64,000 bases of DNA from Riemerella anatipestifer (GTDB lineage: Bacteria; Bacteroidota; Bacteroidia; Flavobacteriales; Weeksellaceae): the NCBI RefSeq assembly GCF_009663465.1, contig NZ_QXHU01000003.1, positions 62,001-126,000 on the forward strand, in the 5' to 3' direction. This document shows positions 1-8,674 of this stretch, piece after piece (the first letter of the stretch is position 1; each line of letters begins with the position of its first letter). A model generated the notes under the pieces. The model did no database searches, was not told where the DNA came from, and saw nothing but the letters and a program-made list of their open reading frames with translations. The position numbers were made by a program, and so were the translations under genes.

Positions 1-108
1 TAGCAGATGTTTTTTTCTGAATGATTTTTTTATTTGTTGCAAATATCCACAAATACAACAATAACAAAAAGGTTATAAAAACATAATCCATAATTACAAA
101 ACTTTTAG

Positions 109-759
109 TTAATAACAAGGCTCCTTTTTATTAAAGATACAGTGCGGAAAACGAACATCAACACTATCTTTCTCAGAATAAACTTTTAGGCTATCTATTT
201 CTCCATTTTTGTTGTAATATTTCCATTGACCTACTTTGTAGTTATTTTTTACCTCTCCTTCTTCTTTAAGATGTCCTTCATTGTAGAAATCTTTCCAGTA
301 ACCACACCCTTTTTTGAAGATTGCAGTATAATTCTCCACAGAATAAAAAACTATATTTCCCTTACTATCATAAAAAATATCCTTTCTACACATAATGCCA
401 TTAGAAAAATCACAATATGCTTCATAAGGAAGTCCATTTTTTATTTTAACATCCATTCCTGTAAGATTCTTGTTTATTCTTAATAGTAAAGAAATGTTAG
501 AAACTATCGTATTGTTTTCTTTGTTAAATAGTTTACCTCCTTTTATGTAAAATAATTTTCTTACCTCTGACAAAGGTAATATTTCATTTGAATCGTAATT
601 ATCTGGAGTTTTTAAACTATCTAACCTCCAAATAACGTTTGTATATATCTCTGAAAGAGGAGATTTTTTATTACTACCACAACTATTCCCTAACCATAAA
701 AATACTATTATCAGTGATAATATTTCTGTACTTCTTCTTGCATTATTTTTATTTGCCAT
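109..759 (-). CDS. Lipoprotein with YwqK/MORN-variant repeat
   Basis: 216 aa. The N-terminus has a basic stretch, a hydrophobic segment (about residues 12-24) and a lipobox ending at Cys27 (LGNSC), so it is probably an outer-membrane or periplasmic lipoprotein. The C-terminal third (about residues 150-195) carries the pattern W-x-D-F-Y-x-E-G-x-L-x-x-E-G and G-x-W-x-Y-Y-N-x-N-G-E, which is the MORN-variant repeat of YwqK-like proteins. YwqK proteins are often labelled antitoxins, but nothing here shows that role. The ATG at 759 lies inside the end of the preceding small gene (49-nt overlap). It is the last gene of a minus-strand run of small unknown genes. Function unknown. Confidence 0.7.
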   Translation of the reverse strand: MANKNNARRSTEILSLIIVFLWLGNSCGSNKKSPLSEIYTNVIWRLDSLKTPDNYDSNEILPLSEVRKLFYIKGGKLFNKENNTIVSNISLLLRINKNLTGMDVKIKNGLPYEAYCDFSNGIMCRKDIFYDSKGNIVFYSVENYTAIFKKGCGYWKDFYNEGHLKEEGEVKNNYKVGQWKYYNKNGEIDSLKVYSEKDSVDVRFPHCIFNKKEPCY

Positions 760-971
760 TGGATAAAAGTTTTTTGGTTATTTAAATCATAATCTAAAAT
801 ATTTTCCGTTGCTTCCTCTTTGAATTCATATCTATTGTTCTTTAAGATAGTGATTTTTTCTTCAAGTGATTTAATAGCATTATTATATTGATAGATATTT
901 TTATCTAATATCTCCACAGCTTCCCGTTTTTTATTTGGATTTTTATCAAGATAATCACTATACCTACGCAA
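711..971 (-). CDS. Small helical protein of unknown function, uncertain start
   Basis: 86 aa if started at the TTG at 971; no ATG is available. The frame opens about 14 nt downstream of the stop of the 96-aa lipoprotein gene. The protein is highly charged and helical (runs such as AIKSLEEKITILKNNR), without a signal peptide, and matches no family I recognise. The missing ATG and the 49-nt overlap with the next gene suggest it is either the tail of a decayed gene or a small gene with a non-ATG start. Treat as tentative. Confidence 0.4.
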   Translation of the reverse strand: MRRYSDYLDKNPNKKREAVEILDKNIYQYNNAIKSLEEKITILKNNRYEFKEEATENILDYDLNNQKTFIQWQIKIMQEEVQKYYH

Positions 972-984
972 ATATTCATCTTTA

Positions 985-1275
985 TTATTTTTTCATATAA
1001 AAAATTTTTCCATTAAAACATTTACCATTAGGTTTACAACCATATTTTTGAAGCGTGTCAGTTTTATACCCTTCTTTTGATATAATAAGATCATTACACT
1101 CAATAAAGGAAAACCTACCTAAAGAATCCGTTAAAACTTGTTTTTTAGGGTTTATTATATCCTGCACGACAACGTCATTTATAGGCTTTTTACTATCAGC
1201 ATCATAAATATATCCATGGTCATTATAACAACTAGAAAATATTATAAATACTAAGCTTAAAATTATGATTTTCAT
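985..1275 (-). CDS. Small lipoprotein with carboxypeptidase-regulatory-like fold
   Basis: 96 aa. A short signal peptide with lipobox FSSC places the lipidated cysteine at residue 16. The rest reads like one CarboxypepD_reg-like beta-sandwich: a GYIYDADSKKPI start, then VLTDSLGRFSF and ISKEGYKTDTL, the usual order of the domain (extension to a surface structure, turn D-S-x-G-x-F, then the K-x-G-Y strand). The fold assignment is motif-based; the function is unknown. A 108-bp gap separates it from the gene upstream on the same strand. Confidence 0.65.
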   Translation of the reverse strand: MKIIILSLVFIIFSSCYNDHGYIYDADSKKPINDVVVQDIINPKKQVLTDSLGRFSFIECNDLIISKEGYKTDTLQKYGCKPNGKCFNGKIFYMKK

Positions 1276-1383
1276 GATTATTTTTTGCCAGTAACTATAC
1301 TGGGCTTATAGATAAAAAAATATTCGTTGATATAGATATTCTACTATTACTCCTCCTTAGAATAGTGCTATATGGTTGTCCTC

Positions 1384-1833
1384 TTAGTCCAATGCGGTCA
1401 AATAAATACGCTCCATTAGTCTTCCTTCTTTCCCAAATTCTTCTAAAGTTCCATCTAAATCCATCCACATTTTAGTAGTCGGTTGGGTATCCATATGAAT
1501 GCCTACCCAGCTGAAAACACCTTTTAACAAATGTTCTTCATTTCCATTTTTGAGTATAAACTCACAAGAAAATGCGACTCCACACCTTACCACAATCATC
1601 TCCTGACTTTCCTCTACCTTTTTACCCCCCGTAAGCCATTGTGGTTCGCTTGTTACTTTAAACGATAATAATTTTGTATCTGCTCGTTGCTCACAGAACA
1701 TTTCTTCAACAGAAGATAAAATGGCATCAAAAGGCTCTTCAGATAACCATTCTAACATATGTCGAGTACTTTTCAACTTTTGAAAGTTGATTTTTCTTTT
1801 AAAAAAATGGGTTAACCAATCAAAATTCATCAT
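1384..1833 (-). CDS. Hypothetical cytoplasmic protein
   Basis: 149 aa, two adjacent ATG codons at 1833 and 1830. No signal peptide or membrane segment. Acidic and Trp/Met-rich (WLSEEP, WVGIHMDTQPTTKMWMDLDG), ending ERIYLTALD. I recognise no family. It starts 6 nt after the stop of the lipoprotein gene 1840-2769 and is probably co-transcribed with it. A compact acidic protein beside a lipoprotein would fit an immunity-like protein, but nothing in the sequence proves that. Confidence 0.65.
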   Translation of the reverse strand: MMNFDWLTHFFKRKINFQKLKSTRHMLEWLSEEPFDAILSSVEEMFCEQRADTKLLSFKVTSEPQWLTGGKKVEESQEMIVVRCGVAFSCEFILKNGNEEHLLKGVFSWVGIHMDTQPTTKMWMDLDGTLEEFGKEGRLMERIYLTALD

Positions 1834-1839
1834 TAGATT

Positions 1840-2769
1840 TTATTTCCTTATAATTACAAATTCATCACTGCCTTTTGGTAGAAATAATTTTATGGGATAG
1901 TCGGCTGCTCCAGAAATTTTACCTTTACTAATTAACGGACTCCAACCTTTGATATCCATAGATGAGTTATTAAATTCTTTGGTATGTGTTTTTCTTTCTA
2001 AAGTTACTATTTTGCCCTCCGCATAAATCTTCATCTCATAATCTTCTAAGGGAATCATTGTTCCTTTACAATTTTTTTCGACATCTTCTTTTACATTTTC
2101 ATTAAGCACTAAGTATCTTTCTTGTGTTGTATAATAATAAGAGAATAATTCACTATCCGCTTTTTTCCATAAATCCATATATTTTTCGCCTTCTCCATTA
2201 TTTAAAATTTCCCATAATTTCTTATAGTAAGCCACTACCTTTTTTTCAAGTTCCTTTTGGTCCCATTTCCGCAAGTCTTGTCCACTGCTCCAGCCTTCTA
2301 ACTCATAAGGGAGTTCAGTAATTTCCACCTCCCATTCTTGTTCAAAATAGGGAACATCCGTTTTTGGGACTGTAATATATAAAGGGTGGTTGTAAATATT
2401 ATCATAGCCAATTACCTTTCCAGACTCCTTATCTTGTATGTAGGTGCCAAAAAATAATTTGCAATCTGCAATATTTTTTTTAGTTACCAATGTGTCTCCT
2501 TTTCTAAAAAGAGGAAATATTTGTAGTTTTATAGTACATTTACCATTCTTTAAAAGGTAGGGATTCAAATCAATTGCGGTACCTAAAGGCATATCGTATT
2601 CCGATGCTTTTATATCATTTACATATACAATAACAGGTACATTGGTTGTTATATCCAACGCATAAGTAATCTGTTTCTCTAAGGGGATTTGCGTGATTTT
2701 TTTATTCTTTTGTTGCCCATTACAAGCACTTAGTACAAGGACAAAGAATAGGGTTAGGAGTTTTTTCAT
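1840..2769 (-). CDS. Lipoprotein of unknown function
   Basis: 309 aa from the ATG at 2769; an upstream GTG at 2802 would add 11 residues in front of an obvious signal peptide and is rejected. The signal peptide MKKLLTLFFVLVLSAC gives lipidated Cys16. The body has a beta-rich half (about residues 30-160) and a helical middle with the stretch WDQKELEKKVVAYYKKLWEI near residue 175. No catalytic motif is visible. It heads the small-gene cluster; the glycan operon lies 87 bp upstream on the same strand. Function unknown. Confidence 0.7.
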   Translation of the reverse strand: MKKLLTLFFVLVLSACNGQQKNKKITQIPLEKQITYALDITTNVPVIVYVNDIKASEYDMPLGTAIDLNPYLLKNGKCTIKLQIFPLFRKGDTLVTKKNIADCKLFFGTYIQDKESGKVIGYDNIYNHPLYITVPKTDVPYFEQEWEVEITELPYELEGWSSGQDLRKWDQKELEKKVVAYYKKLWEILNNGEGEKYMDLWKKADSELFSYYYTTQERYLVLNENVKEDVEKNCKGTMIPLEDYEMKIYAEGKIVTLERKTHTKEFNNSSMDIKGWSPLISKGKISGAADYPIKLFLPKGSDEFVIIRK

Positions 2770-2856
2770 AAAATATTTTTGACGAATAATTTCTAATGGC
2801 ACTCTTGGTTTAGTCTGGCAAAAAAACGAAAATATAATAACAATTTTAACTTGTAG

Positions 2857-3951
2857 TTAACTTAGTACCTCCTTATAGACTTTCATTAAGTCGGCTGCTA
2901 TATTTTCATCATTAAATCTTCGCACATAGTCTAATCCCTTTTCAGAACGGCGTTTTCTTTCCGCTTCATTATTCCATAAAAATAGAATTTTGGATTTAAT
3001 ATCTGATATATTCTGCGGATTGATGTAAGTAGAATCTGGACCACCAGCTTCTGGCATACTGCTTATATTACTTGTAATAACAGGAGTGCCTGAATATAAA
3101 GCCTCTATAACAGGAATGCCAAAACCTTCAAAAAGGCTGGGATAAATAAATATATCTGCCAACTGATAAATCCCTGCCAGCTCCTCCATAGATACATTTT
3201 CTAAAAAATGGACTTCTACTTTGGTTTGAGCTAGTGTTTTATCAACTTCTTTTTGATATTTTGTTTTTCTACCTACTACCACTAAAGGGATACCTGTACC
3301 ATCTAAAGCCTTAATGACATTGAGTAAATTTTTCCGTTCTTCTATCGTGCCAACATTTAGTAGAAAACGTTTTGGCAACTGATACTTTAAAGCAATTTTA
3401 GTAAGTTCGCTGGGGCTTAGTGGGTTCTTAAAAGCTTTATGACAGCCTTGATAAACCACTTTTATCTTCTTTTCCGAAACATTTAGATATTTAATAATAT
3501 CTCTTTTTGTTTGCTCTGAAATGGCAATGATAACATCTGCCTGTTGAGCTGCTTTTTTAAATTTCCAAAAATGAATTTTCCTGTCAAAGAAAGAATAAAA
3601 CTGAGGGTAACGCAAGAAAATTAAATCATGAATGGTTACCACTTTTTTAATTGTTTTATCATTCCATATCAAAGGGAGCTCTCCAGAAAGTCCGTGAAAG
3701 ATATCGGCTTTTAAATTCTGAGCATCAGTTCCCATTTGCCTTTGCCTCGCTAAAAATCCTTTGGATATTTCTTTAAAAGTAACATTGGGTAATGTTAAAA
3801 TATCTTTTCCTCTTTCACTTATTTTTTCAGCTAAAAGATAGTATTGATATTGCGAAAATTCTGAAGCCAAAATCCTTACCAAATCTCTAGAGTAGTTCCC
3901 TAACCCTGAGGTATTATGAAAAAATCTTTTGGCATCGAAGGCTATTTTCAT
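2857..3951 (-). CDS. Glycosyltransferase family 4 (GT-B)
   Basis: 364 aa. The N-terminal Rossmann half starts MKIAFDAKRF with SGLGNYSRDL (donor/acceptor loop); HDLIF (about residue 108) and the C-terminal half with NVGTIEERKNL and the E-x7-E motif EGFGIPVIEAL (about residue 280) are typical of GT4 enzymes. It would transfer a sugar from a nucleotide-sugar to a lipid-linked or soluble glycan in the cytoplasm. It is the last gene of an operon with a deacetylase, a GT2 enzyme and a multi-pass GT87-like protein, 5 nt after the deacetylase stop. Donor and acceptor cannot be told from sequence. Confidence 0.88.
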   Translation of the reverse strand: MKIAFDAKRFFHNTSGLGNYSRDLVRILASEFSQYQYYLLAEKISERGKDILTLPNVTFKEISKGFLARQRQMGTDAQNLKADIFHGLSGELPLIWNDKTIKKVVTIHDLIFLRYPQFYSFFDRKIHFWKFKKAAQQADVIIAISEQTKRDIIKYLNVSEKKIKVVYQGCHKAFKNPLSPSELTKIALKYQLPKRFLLNVGTIEERKNLLNVIKALDGTGIPLVVVGRKTKYQKEVDKTLAQTKVEVHFLENVSMEELAGIYQLADIFIYPSLFEGFGIPVIEALYSGTPVITSNISSMPEAGGPDSTYINPQNISDIKSKILFLWNNEAERKRRSEKGLDYVRRFNDENIAADLMKVYKEVLS

Positions 3952-3956
3952 AATGA

Positions 3957-4730
3957 TTATTTTGTTTTTTCAGCTAAAAATTCTTTATAAGTTACAAATG
4001 TTTCACCCTTGTTCTTTAACCAAGATACGAAATTATCGAATCTTCTTACCATAGATTCACCTGTATTTTTGGTAGTATAGGACGGTAGTTTGTAACTTTT
4101 TTTACTAATATTAGAAAATTCCCAAGGATGGAAATAGATATTAAGATAACCATCTCTTTTTAACGCATAATTAGCCAACAGTTGGTATATAAATATCGGG
4201 AAATTATGAAAACTAAGCCAAAACAAAGGTACTCTTAATAAAGAAACAGAGGCTGGTATTTGCCAAACATTTCCCTCTTTAAAGTATGTTTTAGAAAAAT
4301 GTAAATTATTGTATCTCCCTGGTAAAAAAGTAGGATTGATAGAAGAGTTGTATAAATACCCTGCTTTACTTACTTCTTCCTCTTTAACAGGTTGCATTCT
4401 AGGCATTCTTAGTCCTAGCACTTGTGTGTTAAATAAAGAACTAAGATGTTCTTTTGATTTTTTTAAATCTGCATCTTCAAATTTTGAATGATACCAAGTG
4501 TGTGAGGCAAGTTCGTGTCCTTCTGATAGTAACTGATGAATTAAATCCTGACTATTTTCTGCGAAAACTACTGTAGAAAAAAAAGTCGCTTTTATTTGAT
4601 GTTTTCTTAATATTCCCAGTATGTTTTTTAGTCCTTCTTGAGATACTTTTAGCTGCTCCTCAAAAGGGATATCCCCTTGGTATTCTAGGGGCATATCAAA
4701 TTCTTCTATATCAAATGAGAGTAGAATCAT
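3957..4730 (-). CDS. Polysaccharide deacetylase (NodB fold, CE4)
   Basis: 257 aa. The start MILLSFDIEEFDMP carries the catalytic/metal Asp motif (FDIEE); ELASHTWYHS provides the metal-binding H-x3-H pair; GLRMPRMQ is the third motif and YFHPWEF the late His motif. This arrangement is that of the cytoplasmic NodB-like deacetylases found in exopolysaccharide loci rather than of secreted chitin deacetylases, as there is no signal peptide. It probably N-deacetylates a glycan precursor. It lies between GT4 (5 nt) and GT2 (5 nt) genes, so all act in one pathway. Confidence 0.85.
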   Translation of the reverse strand: MILLSFDIEEFDMPLEYQGDIPFEEQLKVSQEGLKNILGILRKHQIKATFFSTVVFAENSQDLIHQLLSEGHELASHTWYHSKFEDADLKKSKEHLSSLFNTQVLGLRMPRMQPVKEEEVSKAGYLYNSSINPTFLPGRYNNLHFSKTYFKEGNVWQIPASVSLLRVPLFWLSFHNFPIFIYQLLANYALKRDGYLNIYFHPWEFSNISKKSYKLPSYTTKNTGESMVRRFDNFVSWLKNKGETFVTYKEFLAEKTK

Positions 4731-4735
4731 CTAGT

Positions 4736-5665
4736 TTAAAAGTTTTTTGTTCTAACAATATAAGTGGGACGTTCTTTAACTTGTTTAAAAATCTTCCCTA
4801 GATAAATCCCCATTATTCCAAGAATAATAAGCTGAACTCCACCAAAAAAAACCATCGTCATAATTAGAGATGCCCAACCCGAAATTTCCGTATCTGACCA
4901 AAATGCATACACCACATAAGGTATATAAATGAGTACCGCTAATATGGAAAAGAAAAACCCTAAATAAGCCGCCAAATAAAGCGGTTTTATACTAAATGAT
5001 GTTATCCCTGTAAACGCGAAACTAATCATTTTCTTTAGATTGTAGCTGCTCTCTCCTGATAATCTTTCAGCTGCAACAAAACTCACTCCCGTTTGTTTAA
5101 ACCCAACCCAATTCATCCACCCTCTCAAGAAAAGGTCTTCTTCTTTCACATTTCGGATAATATCAATAACGGAAGCGTCCATTAGTCTGAAATCAGAGCC
5201 ACCACCTTTAGTTAAATCAATATCCGATATTTTGGATAAAAAGTTATAAAACCATTTGGAAGTTGTTTTTTTGAAAAAAGAAATCTCTTTAGGATAAGCT
5301 CTTATGGTATAAACTATATCATAGCCTTTCTCCCATTTTTTTATCATTTCGGGAATTAATTTAGGAGGGTGCTGCATATCCGCATCCATAGAAACAACGG
5401 CATTTCCTTTGGCAAAATCCATTCCTGCCTTTACAGCACATTGATGTCCAAAATTCCTTGAAAATTCAATGTATTTAACTTCTTTTATTTCTTCAGAAAC
5501 TTCCTCTAGAACTCGTTGAGTGCCATCTCTACTCCCATCATTTACGAAGATAATTTCAAAGTCATAATCAGGTATGCCTTCCATCACTTTTTTTATCTCT
5601 GCACATATAGGTCTAATGTTATTCTCCTCATTATGTGCTGGTATAACAATAGAAATAGTTTTCAT
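4736..5665 (-). CDS. GT2 glycosyltransferase, GtrB/DPM1 type with two C-terminal TM helices
   Basis: 309 aa. The GT-A domain begins ISIVIPAHNEENNI, with the acidic cluster FVNDGSRDGT and the DxD-type metal site SMDADMQHPP (about residues 93-102). Two hydrophobic helices follow (about residues 230-255 and 265-290), then the tail GKIFKQVKERPTYIV, typical of bactoprenol-phosphate glucosyltransferases (GtrB) and DPM1-like enzymes. It probably loads a sugar onto undecaprenyl phosphate at the inner membrane. The next gene upstream is a multi-pass GT87-like protein that could use such a lipid-linked sugar. Confidence 0.87.
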   Translation of the reverse strand: MKTISIVIPAHNEENNIRPICAEIKKVMEGIPDYDFEIIFVNDGSRDGTQRVLEEVSEEIKEVKYIEFSRNFGHQCAVKAGMDFAKGNAVVSMDADMQHPPKLIPEMIKKWEKGYDIVYTIRAYPKEISFFKKTTSKWFYNFLSKISDIDLTKGGGSDFRLMDASVIDIIRNVKEEDLFLRGWMNWVGFKQTGVSFVAAERLSGESSYNLKKMISFAFTGITSFSIKPLYLAAYLGFFFSILAVLIYIPYVVYAFWSDTEISGWASLIMTMVFFGGVQLIILGIMGIYLGKIFKQVKERPTYIVRTKNF

Positions 5666-5680
5666 AGAATAAATACAATA

Positions 5681-6856
5681 CTAGGTTAATGAATAATCTT
5701 TTTCAAAATCTTTTACCAATAATTCGTAAAGTATTCTAAACCAAACTAAACAACAAGGCAATGCTTTTAGAGAATACTTAATAACATAATCTTCTTTTAT
5801 AGACCTCGGAAATAAATCTGAAAAGCTAAAACAAGTCAGTACCATTACGAAAAGCATAAGAGCCATTGTGGTAAAGGTTTGTTTTTTTTGTATTACGAAC
5901 CATATCATTACCCCAGCAACCGCAATAATATAAGTAGGTGATTCTGAGCCAGAACTAAATAAAACTATAAATAAAAGTGTAGAAGCTAATATCATTAGTC
6001 TGAAAGCCGTGGCTTTGTATTGTGAAAATCTAATATACGGCAATGCGAAGAGAATAATTCCAGGTACCAAAAATACCAAATTTGATATATTAGGATCTTC
6101 AAGAACTCGCCTTACAATCCCCATTAAAGAAAAATCTTGTCTATTTCCTAAAACCTGATTAGATAGATTTTTTCCACTTAAAGACTGATACCAATCTAGG
6201 TAAGACTGAAGTCCAAAATGCATATCGGACAGAAGCATAGGCAAAATTAAAAAGAGAATAGAAATGCCTAAAAAGGAAAAGATAAACTTCTTTTTATTCG
6301 ATATAAAGGGGAAAAATGCCAATCCTGCAATCCCATAAATTTTCACAAAAAAACCAGTCAAAATAGCTACAGATGCGTGTATCTCCTTTTTGTTATCAAC
6401 ATAAATGGCAGACAGTATAAGCAAAGCAGTAAGCCCAACATTAAATTGAAAACTTACCGCTGCTGTAATATATTCCTGTAAACACAACCATGCTAACAAT
6501 GTTTTTTTATTAGTAGAGATGGGTAACTTAGCGAATGCGTACATCAGCAACCATACATTTGCTAAATTCCACAGAACCATTCCTATCGCATCTGGCATCA
6601 ACGCAAAAGGCATTATTATCGTACTAAAAAATATTCCGTAATGGTTGCTATCAAAGTAAAGTTCAGGATATTGTGCATATAAATTCTTCTTATCTACTGT
6701 ATGAAAAAATACATTTTTAAATAGCAAATAATTATTATAAGCCTCTTTCCCGTGAAAATATTTACTAAGTGCAGAAAAAATAGCCGCCAAGGAATAAACC
6801 CCAAAAATCACTTTTGGATTATAAAACCATTTTAGCAATTTCACTTTTACAGACAT
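5681..6856 (-). CDS. Multi-pass membrane protein, GT87/DUF2029-like glycosyltransferase
   Basis: 391 aa with about ten hydrophobic segments and few charges between them. The N-terminal part (SKYFHGKEAYNNYLLFKNVF, then NLYAQYPELYFDSNHYGIFF) resembles the first periplasmic loop of GT87 (DUF2029) mannosyl/arabinosyl transferases, which use polyprenyl-phosphate sugars as donors. The GT2 gene 15 nt downstream could supply such a donor. Family assignment is by overall pattern and context; the sugar is unknown. It starts 5 nt after the dapD stop, so it depends on the dapD transcript. Confidence 0.72.
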   Translation of the reverse strand: MSVKVKLLKWFYNPKVIFGVYSLAAIFSALSKYFHGKEAYNNYLLFKNVFFHTVDKKNLYAQYPELYFDSNHYGIFFSTIIMPFALMPDAIGMVLWNLANVWLLMYAFAKLPISTNKKTLLAWLCLQEYITAAVSFQFNVGLTALLILSAIYVDNKKEIHASVAILTGFFVKIYGIAGLAFFPFISNKKKFIFSFLGISILFLILPMLLSDMHFGLQSYLDWYQSLSGKNLSNQVLGNRQDFSLMGIVRRVLEDPNISNLVFLVPGIILFALPYIRFSQYKATAFRLMILASTLLFIVLFSSGSESPTYIIAVAGVMIWFVIQKKQTFTTMALMLFVMVLTCFSFSDLFPRSIKEDYVIKYSLKALPCCLVWFRILYELLVKDFEKDYSLT

Positions 6857-6861
6857 AAAGA

Positions 6862-7674
6862 TTATACCGCTACATTATTCTCTCTCAAAGCATCATTAAG
6901 AGAGGTTTTCTTATCTGTTGATTCTTTTCTTTTACCGATAATTAAAGCACAAGGTACTTGATATTCTCCTGCTGGGAATTTCTTGGTAAGACTTCCTGGA
7001 ATTACTACAGAACGAGCTGGTACACGTCCTTTATATTCAACTGGTTGCTCTCCTGTTACATCTATAATTTTAGTGGAACCTGTTAGTACCACATTAGCAC
7101 CTAAAACAGCTTCTTTTTCAATATGTACACCTTCTACCACAATACATCTAGACCCTACAAAAACATCGTCTTCTATGATTACAGGGGCCGCTTGTAATGG
7201 CTCTAAAACCCCTCCAATACCAACCCCACCACTTAGATGTACATTTTTACCTATCTGGGCACAGCTTCCTACCGTAGCCCAAGTATCTACCATAGTACCA
7301 CTATCTACATACGCCCCAATATTTACATAAGATGGCATCATAATAACCCCAGATGCTATATAAGCCCCTTCTCTAGCCACCGCGTGAGGCACTACTCTTA
7401 CCCCTTTTTCAGCGTAGTTTCTTTTCAAAGGCATTTTATCATGGAACTCAAAAGGTCCTACTTCGATAGTTTCCATTTTTTGAATAGGAAAATACATTAC
7501 TACCGCTTTCTTCACCCATTCGTTTACCTGCCACCCGTTAGTCGTAGGCTCCGCTACACGAAGTTCTCCTGTATCCAGTTTAGCAATAACTTCTCTAATT
7601 GCTTTTTGATTTTCTTCATTTTGTAATAAATCTCTATTCTTCCAAAGATTTTCTATTGTTTGTTGTAATGACAT
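6862..7674 (-). CDS. dapD: 2,3,4,5-tetrahydropyridine-2,6-dicarboxylate N-succinyltransferase
   Basis: 270 aa, the normal length for DapD. It transfers succinyl from succinyl-CoA to tetrahydrodipicolinate in the lysine/meso-diaminopimelate pathway. The N-terminal helical domain (GWQVNEWVKKAV) is followed by a left-handed beta helix of hexapeptide repeats (GAYVDSGTMVDTWATVGSCAQIGKN and so on) and the DapD signature GGVLEPLQAAPVIIEDDVF. It lies 15 nt after the nlpC/P60 gene and 5 nt before a glycosyltransferase gene. With dapF at 62978 it shows that the cell makes meso-DAP for peptidoglycan. Confidence 0.96.
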   Translation of the reverse strand: MSLQQTIENLWKNRDLLQNEENQKAIREVIAKLDTGELRVAEPTTNGWQVNEWVKKAVVMYFPIQKMETIEVGPFEFHDKMPLKRNYAEKGVRVVPHAVAREGAYIASGVIMMPSYVNIGAYVDSGTMVDTWATVGSCAQIGKNVHLSGGVGIGGVLEPLQAAPVIIEDDVFVGSRCIVVEGVHIEKEAVLGANVVLTGSTKIIDVTGEQPVEYKGRVPARSVVIPGSLTKKFPAGEYQVPCALIIGKRKESTDKKTSLNDALRENNVAV

Positions 7675-7689
7675 ATTTGTATTTTATAT

Positions 7690-8211
7690 TTAAAGTATTC
7701 TTCTTGCAAATAAAAAGGATCTGTTCCAATAAGCCTCATTGAGAGACGAAATAATAACTCCTTTAGAAGTAGAAGCGTGGATAAATTTAATTTCCCCACT
7801 AGCTTCTATAGTATGAACAATACCCACATGAGATACTTTAGTACCTCCCATAGTTGCGAAAAAAACTAAATCTCCTACTTTAATTTCTTTAACAGAAATA
7901 CTACGACCCTTTAATGCTTGATCTGTTGAACGCCTAGGAAGGGTTTTATTATTTTCTATAAAAACCTTACAAACTAACCCCGAACAATCAAAACCAGACG
8001 AACTATTCCCTGCATATTTATAAGGAACACCTAGATATTTTTCTGCTGTTTTAACTATTTTTTTGGCATCTTTAGTAACTACTCCTGAATTTTCTGAAGA
8101 TAATGTTTTAGAAGCAACTTTACTAACTTTGGCTTTAGCCACTGGCCTCCTGGCAGTCTCACAACTTACCAATAATATAGAAAGTAACATTACCCCAATA
8201 AATTGCTTCAT
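7690..8211 (-). CDS. NlpC/P60 (C40) cell-wall hydrolase lipoprotein
   Basis: 173 aa from the ATG at 8211 (a GTG at 8214 is one codon upstream). Signal peptide with lipobox LLVSC, Cys17. The C-terminal NlpC/P60 domain has the catalytic Cys76 in GFDCSGLV, His128 in SHVGIV and His145 in FIHAST, the expected triad. It should cleave peptidoglycan stem peptides (D-Glu-meso-DAP type) in the periplasm. First gene of the dapD-glycosyltransferase operon. A TAnnTTTG element lies 19 nt upstream. Confidence 0.9.
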   Translation of the reverse strand: MKQFIGVMLLSILLVSCETARRPVAKAKVSKVASKTLSSENSGVVTKDAKKIVKTAEKYLGVPYKYAGNSSSGFDCSGLVCKVFIENNKTLPRRSTDQALKGRSISVKEIKVGDLVFFATMGGTKVSHVGIVHTIEASGEIKFIHASTSKGVIISSLNEAYWNRSFLFARRIL

Positions 8212-8229
8212 CACATTTTAAATTTGCTT

Positions 8230-8237
8230 CAAAAATA
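8230..8237 (-). promoter_or_regulatory. -7 element for the nlpC-dapD operon
   Basis: On the minus strand this reads TATTTTTG (TAnnTTTG), 19 nt before the ATG at 8211. No clear TTG stands 17-23 bp further upstream, so only the -7 half is supported. Confidence 0.4.
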
Positions 8238-8506
8238 CAAAAAAATAGACTAATCTAAACCCGTTTTTATGAATACTAATAGAAACAATCTATATTCATC
8301 ATGTATATCGAAAATTTAATAACCTGAGTTTGATTACTAGTATTTGCACTTCCATCAACTTAAATACTATCAAGTTTAAAGACATTAGCTTAATAAAATA
8401 AGATACAGGTAGTGCTAATAAAATTAATTACCGCCCCAGTATATAGATAGTATGAAGGCAGCAGGCTTTGAAAAAGCGAAGTAAACCGCCCTATCTATAA
8501 GCCTTT

Positions 8507-8619
8507 AAAAAACTACCGCAGGTTTCTCTTGAAACCTGCGGTAGTTTTGTATAAAACCTGCTGTGGTTTTGGGTAAAACTTGCGGTAGTTTTTGGTGAAA
8601 CCTGCGCAGGTTTTTTAGC
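8507..8619. repeat. 22-bp tandem repeat (4 copies) preceded by an inverted copy
   Basis: Four head-to-tail units of exactly 22 bp at 8532-8553, 8554-8575, 8576-8597 and 8598-8619; unit core AAACCTGCGGTAGTTTT with 2-5 differences between units. The preceding copy (about 8510-8527) is inverted, so it and unit 1 form a near-perfect 17-bp hairpin with loop TCTT. No spacers, so not a CRISPR. Confidence 0.85.
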
Positions 8620-8674
8620 CTACTTAACCTATCTTCGGAAAGTCCCTAGCCATAGGCGTAACAGAACCTCGCTA

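Noticed and set aside
7237-7626. 129-codon plus-strand frame within dapD
   Set aside because: Antisense shadow of a strongly conserved gene; no promoter or family match.
8532-8619. Possible CRISPR array
   Set aside because: Repeats are directly adjacent with no spacers and no cas gene is near.
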